A DNA stretch of 64,000 nt from Vibrio gigantis (GTDB lineage: Bacteria; Pseudomonadota; Gammaproteobacteria; Enterobacterales; Vibrionaceae): NCBI RefSeq assembly GCF_024347515.1, contig NZ_AP025493.1, positions 744,001 to 808,000 of the forward strand, in the 5' to 3' direction. Position numbers and translations under genes: made by a program. Positions 52,054 to 60,221 of this stretch are shown here, piece after piece (positions within the stretch are counted from its first letter, which is position 1; every line of letters starts with the position of its first letter). The notes under the pieces were generated by a model that worked only from the letters and a program-made list of their open reading frames with translations, did not search any database and was not told the origin of the DNA.

Positions 52054-53331
52054 ATGACAACCTTATTAATCAAGAACGCGAAACTTCAAGACCAAGAGGG
52101 CTTGAAACAGATTCTGATTGAAAATGGTCAATTTTCTCGCATTCTCGATAATGACGCACAAATCAATCATCAAGGTGACATCCTTGATGCTGAAGGTGGC
52201 ATTGCAGTTACTCCTTTCTGTGAACCGCACATCCACCTAGATACCACTCAAACTGCTGGTGAGCCAAACTGGAACATCTCTGGCACTTTGTTTGAAGGTA
52301 TTGAGCGTTGGGCTGAGCGCAAAGAACTGTTATCAATCGAAGACGTAAAGTCTCGTGCCAAGCAAACACTGAAATGGCAAATAGCTAACGGTGTTCAACA
52401 CGTCCGTACTCATGTTGACGTATCTGACCCAACGTTAGTTGCGTTAAGAGCGATGGTTGAAGTTCGTGAAGAGATGAAAGAATGGGTCGACATCCAGATC
52501 GTTGCATTCCCTCAAGAAGGCATTCTTTCATACCCTAACGGCAAAGAGTTGCTTGAAGAAGCAGTGAAGATCGGCGCTGACGTTATCGGTGCTATCCCTC
52601 ACTTCGAATTCACTCGTGAATACGGTGTTGAATCTCTGCATTACGTTTTCGAGCTTGCACGTAAATACGACTGTCTGATCGATGTTCACTGTGACGAGAT
52701 TGACGACGAACAATCTCGTTTTGTTGAAACACTAGCAGCCCTTGCTCATAAGTTTGAAATGGGTGAAAAGGTAACAGCAAGCCACACGACTGCGATGGGC
52801 TCTTACAACGGTGCTTACGCATCTCGCTTGTTCCGCCTATTGAAGATGTCTGGTATCAACTTCGTGGCAAACCCGTTAGTGAATATTCACTTGCAGGGCC
52901 GTTTTGATGATTACCCGAAACGCCGTGGCGTAACTCGTGTGAAAGAGATGCTAGCAGCAAACATCAACGTTTGTTTTGGTCACGATGATGTGTTTGATCC
53001 ATGGTACCCACTGGGCACAGCGAACATGCTTCAGGTTCTGCACATGGGGCTGCATGTGACACAAGTTATGGGCTACGATCAAATCAACACTTCACTTGAT
53101 TTGATCAGCAAGAATTCGGCTCGCACATTGAATATCCAAGACAACTTCGGTATTGAAGAAGGTAAGCCAGGCAGCTTACTGATTCTTCCTGCTGACAATG
53201 GCTTTGATGCCGTGCGCCGCCAAGTACCAGTGCAGTACTCAATACGCCACGGTAAGGTGATTGCAGAGACTCAACCAGCTAAAACCAAAATAAATTTAGC
53301 TCAAACTGAAGATATCAACTTTAAGCGTTAA
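52054..53331 (+). CDS. codA: cytosine deaminase
   Basis: Deaminates cytosine to uracil for pyrimidine salvage. A 425-residue amidohydrolase: metal ligands in CEPHIHLDTTQTAGEPNWN (near residue 60), HVRTHVDVSDP, DVHCDEIDDEQSRFVE (His and catalytic Glu near residue 213), SHTTAMGSYN and the Asp of GHDDVFDPWYPLGTANML near 310. The E. coli-type NISGTLFEGIERWAERK segment supports cytosine as substrate. Confidence 0.95.
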   Translation: MTTLLIKNAKLQDQEGLKQILIENGQFSRILDNDAQINHQGDILDAEGGIAVTPFCEPHIHLDTTQTAGEPNWNISGTLFEGIERWAERKELLSIEDVKSRAKQTLKWQIANGVQHVRTHVDVSDPTLVALRAMVEVREEMKEWVDIQIVAFPQEGILSYPNGKELLEEAVKIGADVIGAIPHFEFTREYGVESLHYVFELARKYDCLIDVHCDEIDDEQSRFVETLAALAHKFEMGEKVTASHTTAMGSYNGAYASRLFRLLKMSGINFVANPLVNIHLQGRFDDYPKRRGVTRVKEMLAANINVCFGHDDVFDPWYPLGTANMLQVLHMGLHVTQVMGYDQINTSLDLISKNSARTLNIQDNFGIEEGKPGSLLILPADNGFDAVRRQVPVQYSIRHGKVIAETQPAKTKINLAQTEDINFKR

Positions 53332-53350
53332 TATCGTCTATACTAATGAT

Positions 53351-53378
53351 CAAAAGGAAGCTGAGATGCTTCCTTTTG
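53351..53378 (+). terminator. rho-independent terminator of codBA
   Basis: An 11-bp stem CAAAAGGAAGC/GCTTCCTTTTG with a 6-nt loop, 20 bases after the codA stop. Confidence 0.8.
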
Positions 53379-53689
53379 TTGTATTGGACGAAGCGACAAA
53401 ACTATCACTAAATCAGTGTAAATTTTGTACATTCGCACGGTATGACAAAAAAAGCACAAAATTCTTAAGCAATACGTGTACATCTCAAAAGACTGTGTTA
53501 CCATGCTCTCGCTCTGTTAGCCGGAGTTATTTAAGTTAGATGAATAGTAAAAAATTGACATGTAAAATCGTTACCCGTTTTTGTAAGTAGTTTTTCCTTA
53601 TTTCTTAGCAATTTTAAATAATCCAATTATCAGCGCATTGCATCGAATGCAATCAACAATTTAGAAAACTTATGAATAAGGGACAAATT
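53379..53689. other. long leader and promoter region of the cold-shock gene
   Basis: No gene. Long T-rich leaders are usual for cspA-type genes, where they act as RNA thermosensors. A perfect 7-bp hairpin ATTGCAT-CGA-ATGCAAT (53637-53653) ends 36 bases before the start codon. A TTGACA at about 53556 may be the -35 element. Confidence 0.5.
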
Positions 53690-53902
53690 ATGTCTAACAC
53701 AAATACTGGCACTGTAAAATGGTTTAACGAAGAGAAAGGTTTCGGTTTCATTTCTCAAGACAACGGCGGCGCTGACGTATTCGTACACTTCCGTGCAATC
53801 GTTTCTGAAGGCTTCAAAACTCTGAAAGAAGGCCAAAAGGTTTCTTTCGAAGTTGAAAACGGTCAAAAAGGCCTACAAGCAGCAAACGTTGTTGCTCAAT
53901 AA
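53690..53902 (+). CDS. cold-shock protein (CspA family)
   Basis: A 70-residue single-stranded nucleic-acid-binding protein. RNP1 KGFGFIS and RNP2 VFVHF are intact in TGTVKWFNEEKGFGFISQDNGGADVFVHF. Start set at 53690 with AAGGGA upstream; an earlier in-frame ATG at 53672 overlaps that site. V. cholerae has a cold-shock gene (cspV, VCA0933) near the diguanylate cyclase VCA0939, and the same neighbourhood is found here. Confidence 0.93.
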   Translation: MSNTNTGTVKWFNEEKGFGFISQDNGGADVFVHFRAIVSEGFKTLKEGQKVSFEVENGQKGLQAANVVAQ

Positions 53903-53927
53903 TTAGCATTTAGCTAAAAAGAATTTT

Positions 53928-53956
53928 AAAGCGCTGATTTTTATCGGCGCTTTTTT
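53928..53956 (+). terminator. rho-independent terminator of the cold-shock gene
   Basis: An 11-bp stem AAAGCGCTGAT/ATCGGCGCTTT (one T-G pair) with a 4-nt loop and six T. Confidence 0.92.
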
Positions 53957-54296
53957 GTATCTAATGAAAAGTACCCTATGCTTCCTTACTGCTAATCATT
54001 TTTTCTACCCACTCTTAAATCACTCGCTCCCCTACTACAAACAACCTCACTTTGGCTTGTCCACATATAGCGTGACTTTCTGAAATCATTACCTTGCTTT
54101 AGTGCTCATGTCGACATCGCTGTTGCAAAGTAAACAACGCAAAATATGGTTAAAGAACAACCCATTAGATAACCGTTATAAGTTCACAATCGATATTCAT
54201 AATAAAAATGAGTGATTAATCCAACCCTCATCCATTAATTATATAATTTTTAAAGCAAAGACCTTCGAAATCCGCTAACCTTGTCAACAAGTGGCT
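53957..54296. other. intergenic region before the diguanylate cyclase
   Basis: No gene seen. It should hold the promoter and leader of the cyclase mRNA. The last 50 bases and the next 13 could fold through CAAC (54285-54288) with GTTG (54299-54302), near the Qrr-complementary site. Confidence 0.45.
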
Positions 54297-54309
54297 TAGT
54301 TGGTTTGGT
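54297..54309 (+). promoter_or_regulatory. Qrr-complementary site in the diguanylate cyclase leader
   Basis: The mRNA segment UAGUUGGUUUGGU can pair with the Qrr core ACCUAGCCAACU: 11 of 12 positions pair (10 Watson-Crick, one G-U, one U-U mismatch). It lies 17-29 nt upstream of the ATG. In V. cholerae, Qrr RNAs activate the cyclase VCA0939 by pairing with its leader; this gene appears to be the counterpart. Confidence 0.6.
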
Positions 54310-54325
54310 ATCTGCAGTAAAAATA

Positions 54326-55342
54326 ATGAACAAAGACGAATTTCAGAAATCCACCGCAAATCTAAAAAAAGCGGTGCCTCTTATGATGAAGAACAGGGTG
54401 TCAACGACACCTGCAAATTACGCACTTTGGTACACCTATGTCGATAACGCTATTCCCCAGCTGACTCAAGACATGGATGGTGTTTTAGAGCACTACGGTA
54501 TTTGTCCTCCTGCCGTTGGTGAACAGCTATACAACAATTATGTTGCTAGCACATCCGAAACCAATATCAATGACCTTCGCGCTAATTTAGAACTGTTAGT
54601 TTCTGAAGTTTCCAATTCAATGAATGACACCCTGACTGACACCTCTGCTTTTTCTGACATGATCGACAAAAGCTTCGAGGACTTGGCTCGTGTTGATAAT
54701 GAAAGCTTATCTATTGATGAAGTCATGTCTTTGGTTCGACAGCTCGTTTCTGAATCTCGTCATATTCGTCACTCTACTCAGTTTCTAAACTCTCAGTTGA
54801 ACTCTGCAACATCAGAAATCACCAAGCTGAAAAACCAGTTAGTAGAAGTACAGAAAGATGCGCTTTTTGATAGCACAACAACACTTTATAACCGTCGTTC
54901 TTTCGATCGCGATATAGAAACCTTATGTGAAGCGCAACAATCTCTTTGTCTGATTCTTCTCGATATAGACCACTTTAAAAATTTCAACGACACCTATGGA
55001 CACCTATTTGGCGATATGGTCCTAAAAGGAATTGCTCGCAAACTCAAGCTAAGTTGTCGTGAAGGTATTTCAGCTTATCGCTTCGGTGGCGAAGAATTCG
55101 CTCTCATTGTGCCAAATAAATCTTTGCGAATTGCTCGTCAGCTTGCTGACACAAACCGTCGCTCTCTCGAAAAGCTGTCGATTAAAGATCGCCGCAGTGG
55201 TGAGCAGGTCGGGAATATTACCGCCTCTTTTGGCGTTGCTGAACTCGAGCCTGGAGAGTCACCACACTCGTTGATTGAACGCGCAGATAAGTTGCTTTAC
55301 GAAGCTAAAACACTTGGCCGTAATCGCGTTATGCCTCTATAA
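54326..55342 (+). CDS. soluble diguanylate cyclase (VCA0939-like)
   Basis: A 338-residue cytoplasmic protein with a helical N-terminal domain (FQKSTANLKKAVPLMMKNRVSTTPANYALWYTYV at 6-39), a coiled-coil linker (about 140-175) and a GGDEF domain. The active site is GGEEF (254-258) with DIDHFKNFNDTYGHLFGD intact, so it should make c-di-GMP. The inhibitory RxxD site is absent (REGI instead). ATG at 54326 chosen; the open frame starts with TTG at 54281. There is no Shine-Dalgarno consensus, fitting translation that depends on leader structure. Confidence 0.85.
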   Translation: MNKDEFQKSTANLKKAVPLMMKNRVSTTPANYALWYTYVDNAIPQLTQDMDGVLEHYGICPPAVGEQLYNNYVASTSETNINDLRANLELLVSEVSNSMNDTLTDTSAFSDMIDKSFEDLARVDNESLSIDEVMSLVRQLVSESRHIRHSTQFLNSQLNSATSEITKLKNQLVEVQKDALFDSTTTLYNRRSFDRDIETLCEAQQSLCLILLDIDHFKNFNDTYGHLFGDMVLKGIARKLKLSCREGISAYRFGGEEFALIVPNKSLRIARQLADTNRRSLEKLSIKDRRSGEQVGNITASFGVAELEPGESPHSLIERADKLLYEAKTLGRNRVMPL

Positions 55343-55404
55343 GGACCATCATTAGTCCGGGCTATTTAAGCCAATTACACGTGGTTCGCCTTTATTGAAA
55401 TTAG

Positions 55405-55438
55405 AAAGCCCCAAAGACATTATCTCTGGGGCTTTTTC
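55405..55438. terminator. rho-independent terminator between convergent genes
   Basis: Stem AAAGCCCCA/TGGGGCTTT with a 13-nt loop and a T-run, 62 bases past the cyclase stop. Confidence 0.85.
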
Positions 55439-55478
55439 TTTAACTGTACAAATTGATTTCGTTACCTAGGGTTCACCA

Positions 55479-56075
55479 CTAGAGCTGAAAGCAGTAATTA
55501 AGACAGTAATCTTCACCACTTTTTGCTCTGAACTCTTTATCTTCACTGCATGCCTTTGGTTTACCCTTTGCATCACCTTGAATCAAACTGATCCAATGGC
55601 GCATTGCTGCAATGGTCTCTTCTCGCATTGTGGTGGTTGCTTCCATTGGTGATTGGCCAAACGTAGTACATGATTCCAACTGAATATCATCGATTTCTAC
55701 TAGTTCAATACAGCCTGTCCCTTTATGGCAGCCAAACATCACCTCTAGGTGGCTTCCACTGCCATCTCGGAACAAGATAGAGTCTGGATCATTCTTCTCA
55801 CCCATGTACGCTACAAACTGTTTAGGGTACTTTAGACCACTGTGCTGACCATCTTTAAAGTAAGCCATGATGTGGCGGTAATCAACGACATAACTGGTTA
55901 CGTCTTGATGTGAGCCATTCTCAAATGGGAATAGTCGATCAAGTAGCTGCTTTGCTTTAACTTGCTTTTCAGTTTGCTGGTTTGCACTGATCGTCTCCAC
56001 GGCAAAGACAGCTTCAGCGATAAATGGTTTTGATTGTTTTTGGATTTCTGTTTTATCGAATGTAAGCATATTCAT
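55479..56075 (-). CDS. hypothetical protein divergent from an ScfR-like regulator
   Basis: Not recognised. A 198-residue cytoplasmic protein with a conserved-looking centre (YVVDYRHIMAYFKDGQHSGL, then LFRDGSGSHLEVMFGCHKGTGCIELVEID), an N-terminal helical part and a C-terminal cluster of three cysteines (C-x15-C-x3-C near the end). AGAGGG stands eight bases before the ATG. It is transcribed away from the ScfR-like regulator gene, across 184 bp of repeat-bearing DNA, so it is the most likely target of that regulator. Confidence 0.6.
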   Translation of the reverse strand: MNMLTFDKTEIQKQSKPFIAEAVFAVETISANQQTEKQVKAKQLLDRLFPFENGSHQDVTSYVVDYRHIMAYFKDGQHSGLKYPKQFVAYMGEKNDPDSILFRDGSGSHLEVMFGCHKGTGCIELVEIDDIQLESCTTFGQSPMEATTTMREETIAAMRHWISLIQGDAKGKPKACSEDKEFRAKSGEDYCLNYCFQL

Positions 56076-56176
56076 AGTCTTTCCCTCTTGACCAGTCCGG
56101 TGATAACCACCGATTTCTAAAGCAAAAATGTGTCCTAGAGCAATTATTCCAAACTAACGTTTAATTTATTTGTCAT

Positions 56177-56229
56177 TTTGTGAATTGCTTAGTTTGTAGA
56201 TTAGCGCTTTTTTACATACAATTTCACAA
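56177..56229. promoter_or_regulatory. repeats in the divergent promoter region of the ScfR-like regulator
   Basis: TTTTGTGAATTG (about 56177-56187) faces CAATTTCACAA (56219-56229) as an imperfect inverted pair, and a third copy of the half, TGTGAATTTT, lies at 56244-56253 just before the start codon. Spacing and place suggest binding sites of the adjacent regulator. Confidence 0.35.
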
Positions 56230-56259
56230 CAAAAATTTTACAATGTGAATTTTACAAAT

Positions 56260-57777
56260 ATGGCCTTGTCAAAAAGTTTAGTTCGTCAGTCACATTTCCT
56301 AGGTACGAAAATACGTAACCTAAGAAAACGTAACCATTTAACAATGGAAGATCTGTCTGCGCGTTGTATCAGAATCAACCCAGAATATGCCCCTTCTGTT
56401 TCTTACCTTTCAATGATTGAACGTGGAAAGCGGGTGCCAAGCATCGATATGCTGGAAGTGATTGCACAGGTCTTTCAGAAAAATCCAACATGGTTCCTCG
56501 ACGACGAATCAGAACAGCAAGCCATAGCTCCAGATAAAGGGAATCGCGGCGGAATAAGTGGCATGGCACTCGAGCCGAGCTTCCTTTTCTCTAACGACAT
56601 CCTACAAATTGCGATTCCTGAAATGCTATCGCAAACAGGGATCTCTGGTCGACAGTTTGCACACCTATTGATTCGAGCGCATCAAGAGAGCAACCAGAAC
56701 CACTTCCCTGACCTTGAGCGTGCTGCAGAGGAGGTTGGCCTGAAACGCCTCAACCTCAGCGTAGAAGACCTCATAGACATCGCTAGAAGCCTAGGAATCA
56801 ACATCCGTTGGGTTACTCGGACGCCGCAGGACGTAGTCGATGAGCTCGGAATTAACGCTAAGCAGTTAGTGACCTCCTTCTTTGAGCCTCCCGGAACTAT
56901 CTTCTTAAACGAGATTCTTAAAGAGTATCCAACACGTCTGAAATACGACCTATCGGTTTATATCGGCCATTGCATTCTGCACAGCAAAGAAGGCCTAAAG
57001 AGTGTGTTATCAGTCGGTAATAACAACACATGGGACGACAACCAAGTATCAGGCTCTTCCCAACTCAACTCTCAAGACATTCTTCAAGCATGGCGTGATT
57101 TTGAATCCAGCTTCTTTGCTGGCGCGCTGCTATGCCCCAAAGTCCCGTTCAGACAGCTTCTCGATCGTACTGGTTACGAAATCGACGTTCACAAAAGAGC
57201 AGGGGTTTCCCCCTCTGTTGCGATGCGTCGAATGACGGTAGTATCGCCCTACCCTCACTGGCACTACTTTGATGCTTATGGACCGGGGAAACTCAAGGCG
57301 GTGTACCGCGGGAACGGGATTCCACTGCCTTGGGGCAATATGAGAACGGTCGCTGACCCATGTCAACATTGGGCTGTGTTCCGTCGATTATCTGAACCTC
57401 GAGCGGGTAGCTCTGCTCAGATCTCCATTTTGAATGTAGGTGATGAGCCAAGAATCTACTGCTGTGAATCCATCAATATGACGGACCCAGCGGGTAACAA
57501 TCGCGTATTGTGTGCAGGTATAGACCTCAATCCAGCGATTGATGCTCAAGGTGGTAATTCGAGAGAAATAGCAGAGCAGCTAAAAGCTTCGTGCGTCAAC
57601 AATGGCGGCTCTGTAGCAATACCGCGTAACATCAAAAAAGATCTCACGACAATAGCCAAGATTCTAAATATAAATTGGATTGAACGTGGGATAGAAACAG
57701 AGGCTAGGCTTATCTGCTCCAGAGGTGGAGAGTGCCCGCGCCAACCAAGCTGTTACTCAAAGTGTGGTGAGTGTTAA
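56260..57777 (+). CDS. XRE/ScfR-like transcriptional regulator with IrrE-like domain
   Basis: A 505-residue regulator of the RamB/PrpR-like type. XRE helix-turn-helix at about 12-72 (LGTKIRNLRKRNHLTMEDLSARC). A middle IrrE/ImmA-like domain keeps LSVYIGHCILH where active members have HExxH, so it lacks the catalytic Glu and is probably a ligand sensor. The C-terminal ScfR-like domain includes SPSVAMRRMTVVSPYPHWHYFDAYG and ends with five cysteines (486, 492, 498, 502, 505), possibly an iron-sulphur or zinc site. Related proteins sense short-chain acyl-CoA and control acetate or propionate use. ATG at 56260 preferred over GTG at 56245. Confidence 0.8.
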   Translation: MALSKSLVRQSHFLGTKIRNLRKRNHLTMEDLSARCIRINPEYAPSVSYLSMIERGKRVPSIDMLEVIAQVFQKNPTWFLDDESEQQAIAPDKGNRGGISGMALEPSFLFSNDILQIAIPEMLSQTGISGRQFAHLLIRAHQESNQNHFPDLERAAEEVGLKRLNLSVEDLIDIARSLGINIRWVTRTPQDVVDELGINAKQLVTSFFEPPGTIFLNEILKEYPTRLKYDLSVYIGHCILHSKEGLKSVLSVGNNNTWDDNQVSGSSQLNSQDILQAWRDFESSFFAGALLCPKVPFRQLLDRTGYEIDVHKRAGVSPSVAMRRMTVVSPYPHWHYFDAYGPGKLKAVYRGNGIPLPWGNMRTVADPCQHWAVFRRLSEPRAGSSAQISILNVGDEPRIYCCESINMTDPAGNNRVLCAGIDLNPAIDAQGGNSREIAEQLKASCVNNGGSVAIPRNIKKDLTTIAKILNINWIERGIETEARLICSRGGECPRQPSCYSKCGEC

Positions 57778-57917
57778 AGCAATTGAGGTACGGACATGAT
57801 AAGCAGTTATCGTGTTCTACTTCTTTTGTCTGGATAGCTTTGTTTTGCCTACTTGGCTTTATGGAGCAACGACTATTAGTAAAAAGCAATAAAACAAATA
57901 GAGCCTAAAATTCAGGC

Positions 57918-58025
57918 AAAAAAAAACCAATCACAAAAGGGTGATTGGTCATATATTTTGTGTGAACAATAAAGGCTCACTAACAACGTCAGTTGGCTAG
58001 GTGACCCTCGGCTTAAGAAGGGTCA
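57918..58025 (-). ncRNA. qrr: Qrr quorum-regulatory small RNA (copy 2)
   Basis: An approximately 108-nt small RNA. It begins TGACCC, has the same 5' hairpin and core (ACCTAGCCAACTGACG then TTGTTAGTGAG) as copy 1, diverges in the 3' half, and ends in a stem ACCAATCAC/GTGATTGGT with nine T. It lies between the ScfR-like regulator gene and the rhlE-like gene. A frame drawn across it on the plus strand (58001-58216) is not a gene. Confidence 0.95.
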
Positions 58026-58035
58026 CCATTACTAA

Positions 58036-58052
58036 TGCAGCATACGTGCCAA
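58036..58052 (-). promoter_or_regulatory. sigma-54 promoter of Qrr gene no. 2
   Basis: On the minus strand TTGGCACGTATGCTGCA gives the -24 GG and -12 GC elements; the TGACCC start of the RNA follows 11 bases later, exactly as in copy 1. The flanking TTTTAAAAGTTGGCAC is shared between both promoters. Confidence 0.9.
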
Positions 58053-58113
58053 CTTTTAAAATACGTATTTACTACGCATCTGGACACGTATTCGCCGTAA
58101 AGTCTTGTTTGTT

Positions 58114-58139
58114 TTGCAAACTGAAATTGCAAATTGCAA
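58114..58139. promoter_or_regulatory. LuxO-type enhancer sites of Qrr gene no. 2
   Basis: A perfect TTGCAAATTGCAA (58127-58139) and a neighbouring one-mismatch copy TTGCAAACTGAAA (58114-58126) lie about 90-115 bp upstream of the RNA start. They directly abut, as the pair at copy 1 does. Confidence 0.8.
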
Positions 58140-58282
58140 AAAACCACAAAAACGCTAGTGATTATGTTGTTATTAAAAAATCATTAACGATTCGTTACCC
58201 TTCCCCTAAAGTCTAATTTATCAATAGATTCAACCGTTTTATCCTCTCCTACTACTTTCTCAAACGACAAAATAACAGGCAT

Positions 58283-58315
58283 AAAAAACGCGAACATTGA
58301 TATTCAATATTCGCG
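58283..58315 (-). terminator. rho-independent terminator of the rhlE-like gene
   Basis: Arms CGCGAA/TTCGCG with inner TTGA/TCAA pairing are followed on the minus strand by six T, 94 bases past the helicase stop. The rest of 58140-58408 shows no gene. Confidence 0.8.
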
Positions 58316-58408
58316 CTTAATCAATTTCTATGACAGAAAGTACTTAGCCAATGAGACGCCTTTTTATCACGCGACTCCGGTTCGTTACTCTCAATATCTC
58401 AGCAAAGA

Positions 58409-60058
58409 TTACTTTTGAGGAGCTGGCTTAGAGCGGCTTCTAGACGGTTTGTTTGTCGAAGGCTTGCTTCCTGCTGGCTTGTTCGATGATTTGCTTGGGC
58501 CATAACTGCCACCGTAACCCGACTTCTTAGGTTTGCCTGCAGGTTTACCCGCGTTGTTTGGCTTACCTGTACCGTTAGATTTACCTGCACCGCTTGGTTT
58601 GCTCAAAGTGTTCTGAGAACTTGTGTTATTTGCGGCAGGTTTATTGCCTGCATTACCGCGCTTAAAGTTGCTGCCGTTGTTTCTCACTGATTTATCTTCA
58701 CCTGTCGCGGCTGAATTGTTTTCAGTCGGCTTCTTTCCAGCCGTTGGCTTACGCTTTGGCGCAGATCCATTACCGGCTACATGACGCTTGTTCTTGCCTG
58801 CTGGCTTATGCCCACGAGCGTTATCTCCAGAGCGTTGCCCATCAGCATGCTCACGTGGTTGTTTTGCTTTCTTCGGCTTCTTAGGCTTAATTGGACGGGA
58901 ATCCAAACGAGATTCAGGTAACTTGTTTACAGGAGAGAAACCTTCAAGTTCACGGCGCTCTAACACTTGTTGAATAAGGCGTTCAATACCGAACAACTCA
59001 CCTACCTCATCAGCACAAACCAATGAAATCGCTTTACCAACTTCACCAGCACGGCCAGTACGACCTATACGGTGTACATAGTCTTCTGATACATGTGGAA
59101 GATCGAAGTTAACCACTTGAGGCAGTTGCGGGATATCAATACCACGAGCGGCGATATCAGTCGCAACAAGTACTCGTACCTTACCTGTTTTAAAGTTCTC
59201 TAAGGCTTTAGTACGTGCACCTTGGCTCTTGTTACCATGAATAGGTGCTGCAGTGATGTCTTGCTCTTCAAGAAAACGCGCAAGCTTATTTGCACCGTGT
59301 TTTGTTTTGCTGAACACCAAAACTTGTCGCCAATCGTTATCTTTGATTAGCTTCGCTAGCATTGCACTCTTTTTCTTTTTATCTACTGGATAGATGCTTT
59401 GCTCAACCGTTTTTGCCGTAGAGTTTGCAGGACTGACTGAAATCTCAACAGGATTGTTCACCAAGCCTTTCGCTAAGCTGCGGATATCATCAGAGAACGT
59501 CGCTGAGAACAGTAGGTTCTGACGCTTCTTAGGCAAGAAAGCCAAGATCTTACGGATATCGCGGATGAAACCCATGTCTAGCATGCGGTCCGCTTCATCT
59601 AGCACTAGGATTTCTAGTTGGTCAAAACGCACTGCATTTTGGTTGTATAGGTCAAGCAGACGACCTGGTGTTGCCACCAGCACGTCACTACCTTTACGCA
59701 GTTTTTGCATCTGAGGGTTAATCTTCACGCCACCAAACACTACCGTAGAAGTAAGCGGTAAGTTAATACCGTACTTCACTACGCTTCCATTCACTTGTGC
59801 AGCAAGCTCACGAGTTGGCGTTAGCACTAGCGCACGAACTTGATTCTGACGTACGCGAGGGCCTTTCGATAACATTTCAAGAATAGGTAGCGTGAAGCCT
59901 GCAGTTTTACCTGTACCTGTTTGAGCAGCGGCCATCACATCTTTGCCCGTTAGGACAGCTGGCACGGCTTTCTCTTGTATTGGTGATGGCTTATCGTAAC
60001 CTTGTGCTTCAATAGCTTTAAGGATCGGTTCAGAAAGGCCAAGGGAGGTAAAACTCAT
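58409..60058 (-). CDS. DEAD-box ATP-dependent RNA helicase, RhlE type
   Basis: A 549-residue RNA helicase. Q motif GYDKPSPIQ at 20-28, Walker A AQTGTGKT at 45-52, PTRELA, DEAD at 154-157, SAT, RGIDIPQL and HRIGRTGR are all present, so the core (about 1-375) is complete. Residues about 395-549 form a disordered, Lys/Gly/Asn/Pro-rich basic tail that likely binds RNA nonspecifically. Closest in memory to RhlE. Probably acts in RNA decay or ribosome assembly, and in the cold. Confidence 0.92.
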   Translation of the reverse strand: MSFTSLGLSEPILKAIEAQGYDKPSPIQEKAVPAVLTGKDVMAAAQTGTGKTAGFTLPILEMLSKGPRVRQNQVRALVLTPTRELAAQVNGSVVKYGINLPLTSTVVFGGVKINPQMQKLRKGSDVLVATPGRLLDLYNQNAVRFDQLEILVLDEADRMLDMGFIRDIRKILAFLPKKRQNLLFSATFSDDIRSLAKGLVNNPVEISVSPANSTAKTVEQSIYPVDKKKKSAMLAKLIKDNDWRQVLVFSKTKHGANKLARFLEEQDITAAPIHGNKSQGARTKALENFKTGKVRVLVATDIAARGIDIPQLPQVVNFDLPHVSEDYVHRIGRTGRAGEVGKAISLVCADEVGELFGIERLIQQVLERRELEGFSPVNKLPESRLDSRPIKPKKPKKAKQPREHADGQRSGDNARGHKPAGKNKRHVAGNGSAPKRKPTAGKKPTENNSAATGEDKSVRNNGSNFKRGNAGNKPAANNTSSQNTLSKPSGAGKSNGTGKPNNAGKPAGKPKKSGYGGSYGPSKSSNKPAGSKPSTNKPSRSRSKPAPQK

Positions 60059-60221
60059 AGATTATTTTCTCAGTTGAATAACATTTAGTATGAGCAACAC
60101 GTTCAAAAGTGCGTTGCTTCAGCTTTTACTCATCAAATACATTGATACGGAGCAAAGCGCGGTATTCTGAGGCTTTTCACCACATTCAGCAACTAAATTC
60201 TAATCGCAGCTTAAATTCAAC

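Noticed and set aside
55479..56075. Idea that the 198-residue gene is a malate synthase fragment
   Set aside because: ScfR/RamB-type regulators often neighbour glyoxylate genes, but the protein lacks every malate synthase motif I know.
58001..58216. Plus-strand frame of 71 codons
   Set aside because: It runs through Qrr copy 2, its sigma-54 promoter and the LuxO sites on the other strand, and has no ribosome binding site.
58409..58840. Repetitive tract in the helicase gene, considered as a DNA repeat or recombination site
   Set aside because: The repeats are codon-level (Lys, Gly, Pro, Asn) and fit the usual low-complexity tail of RhlE-type helicases.
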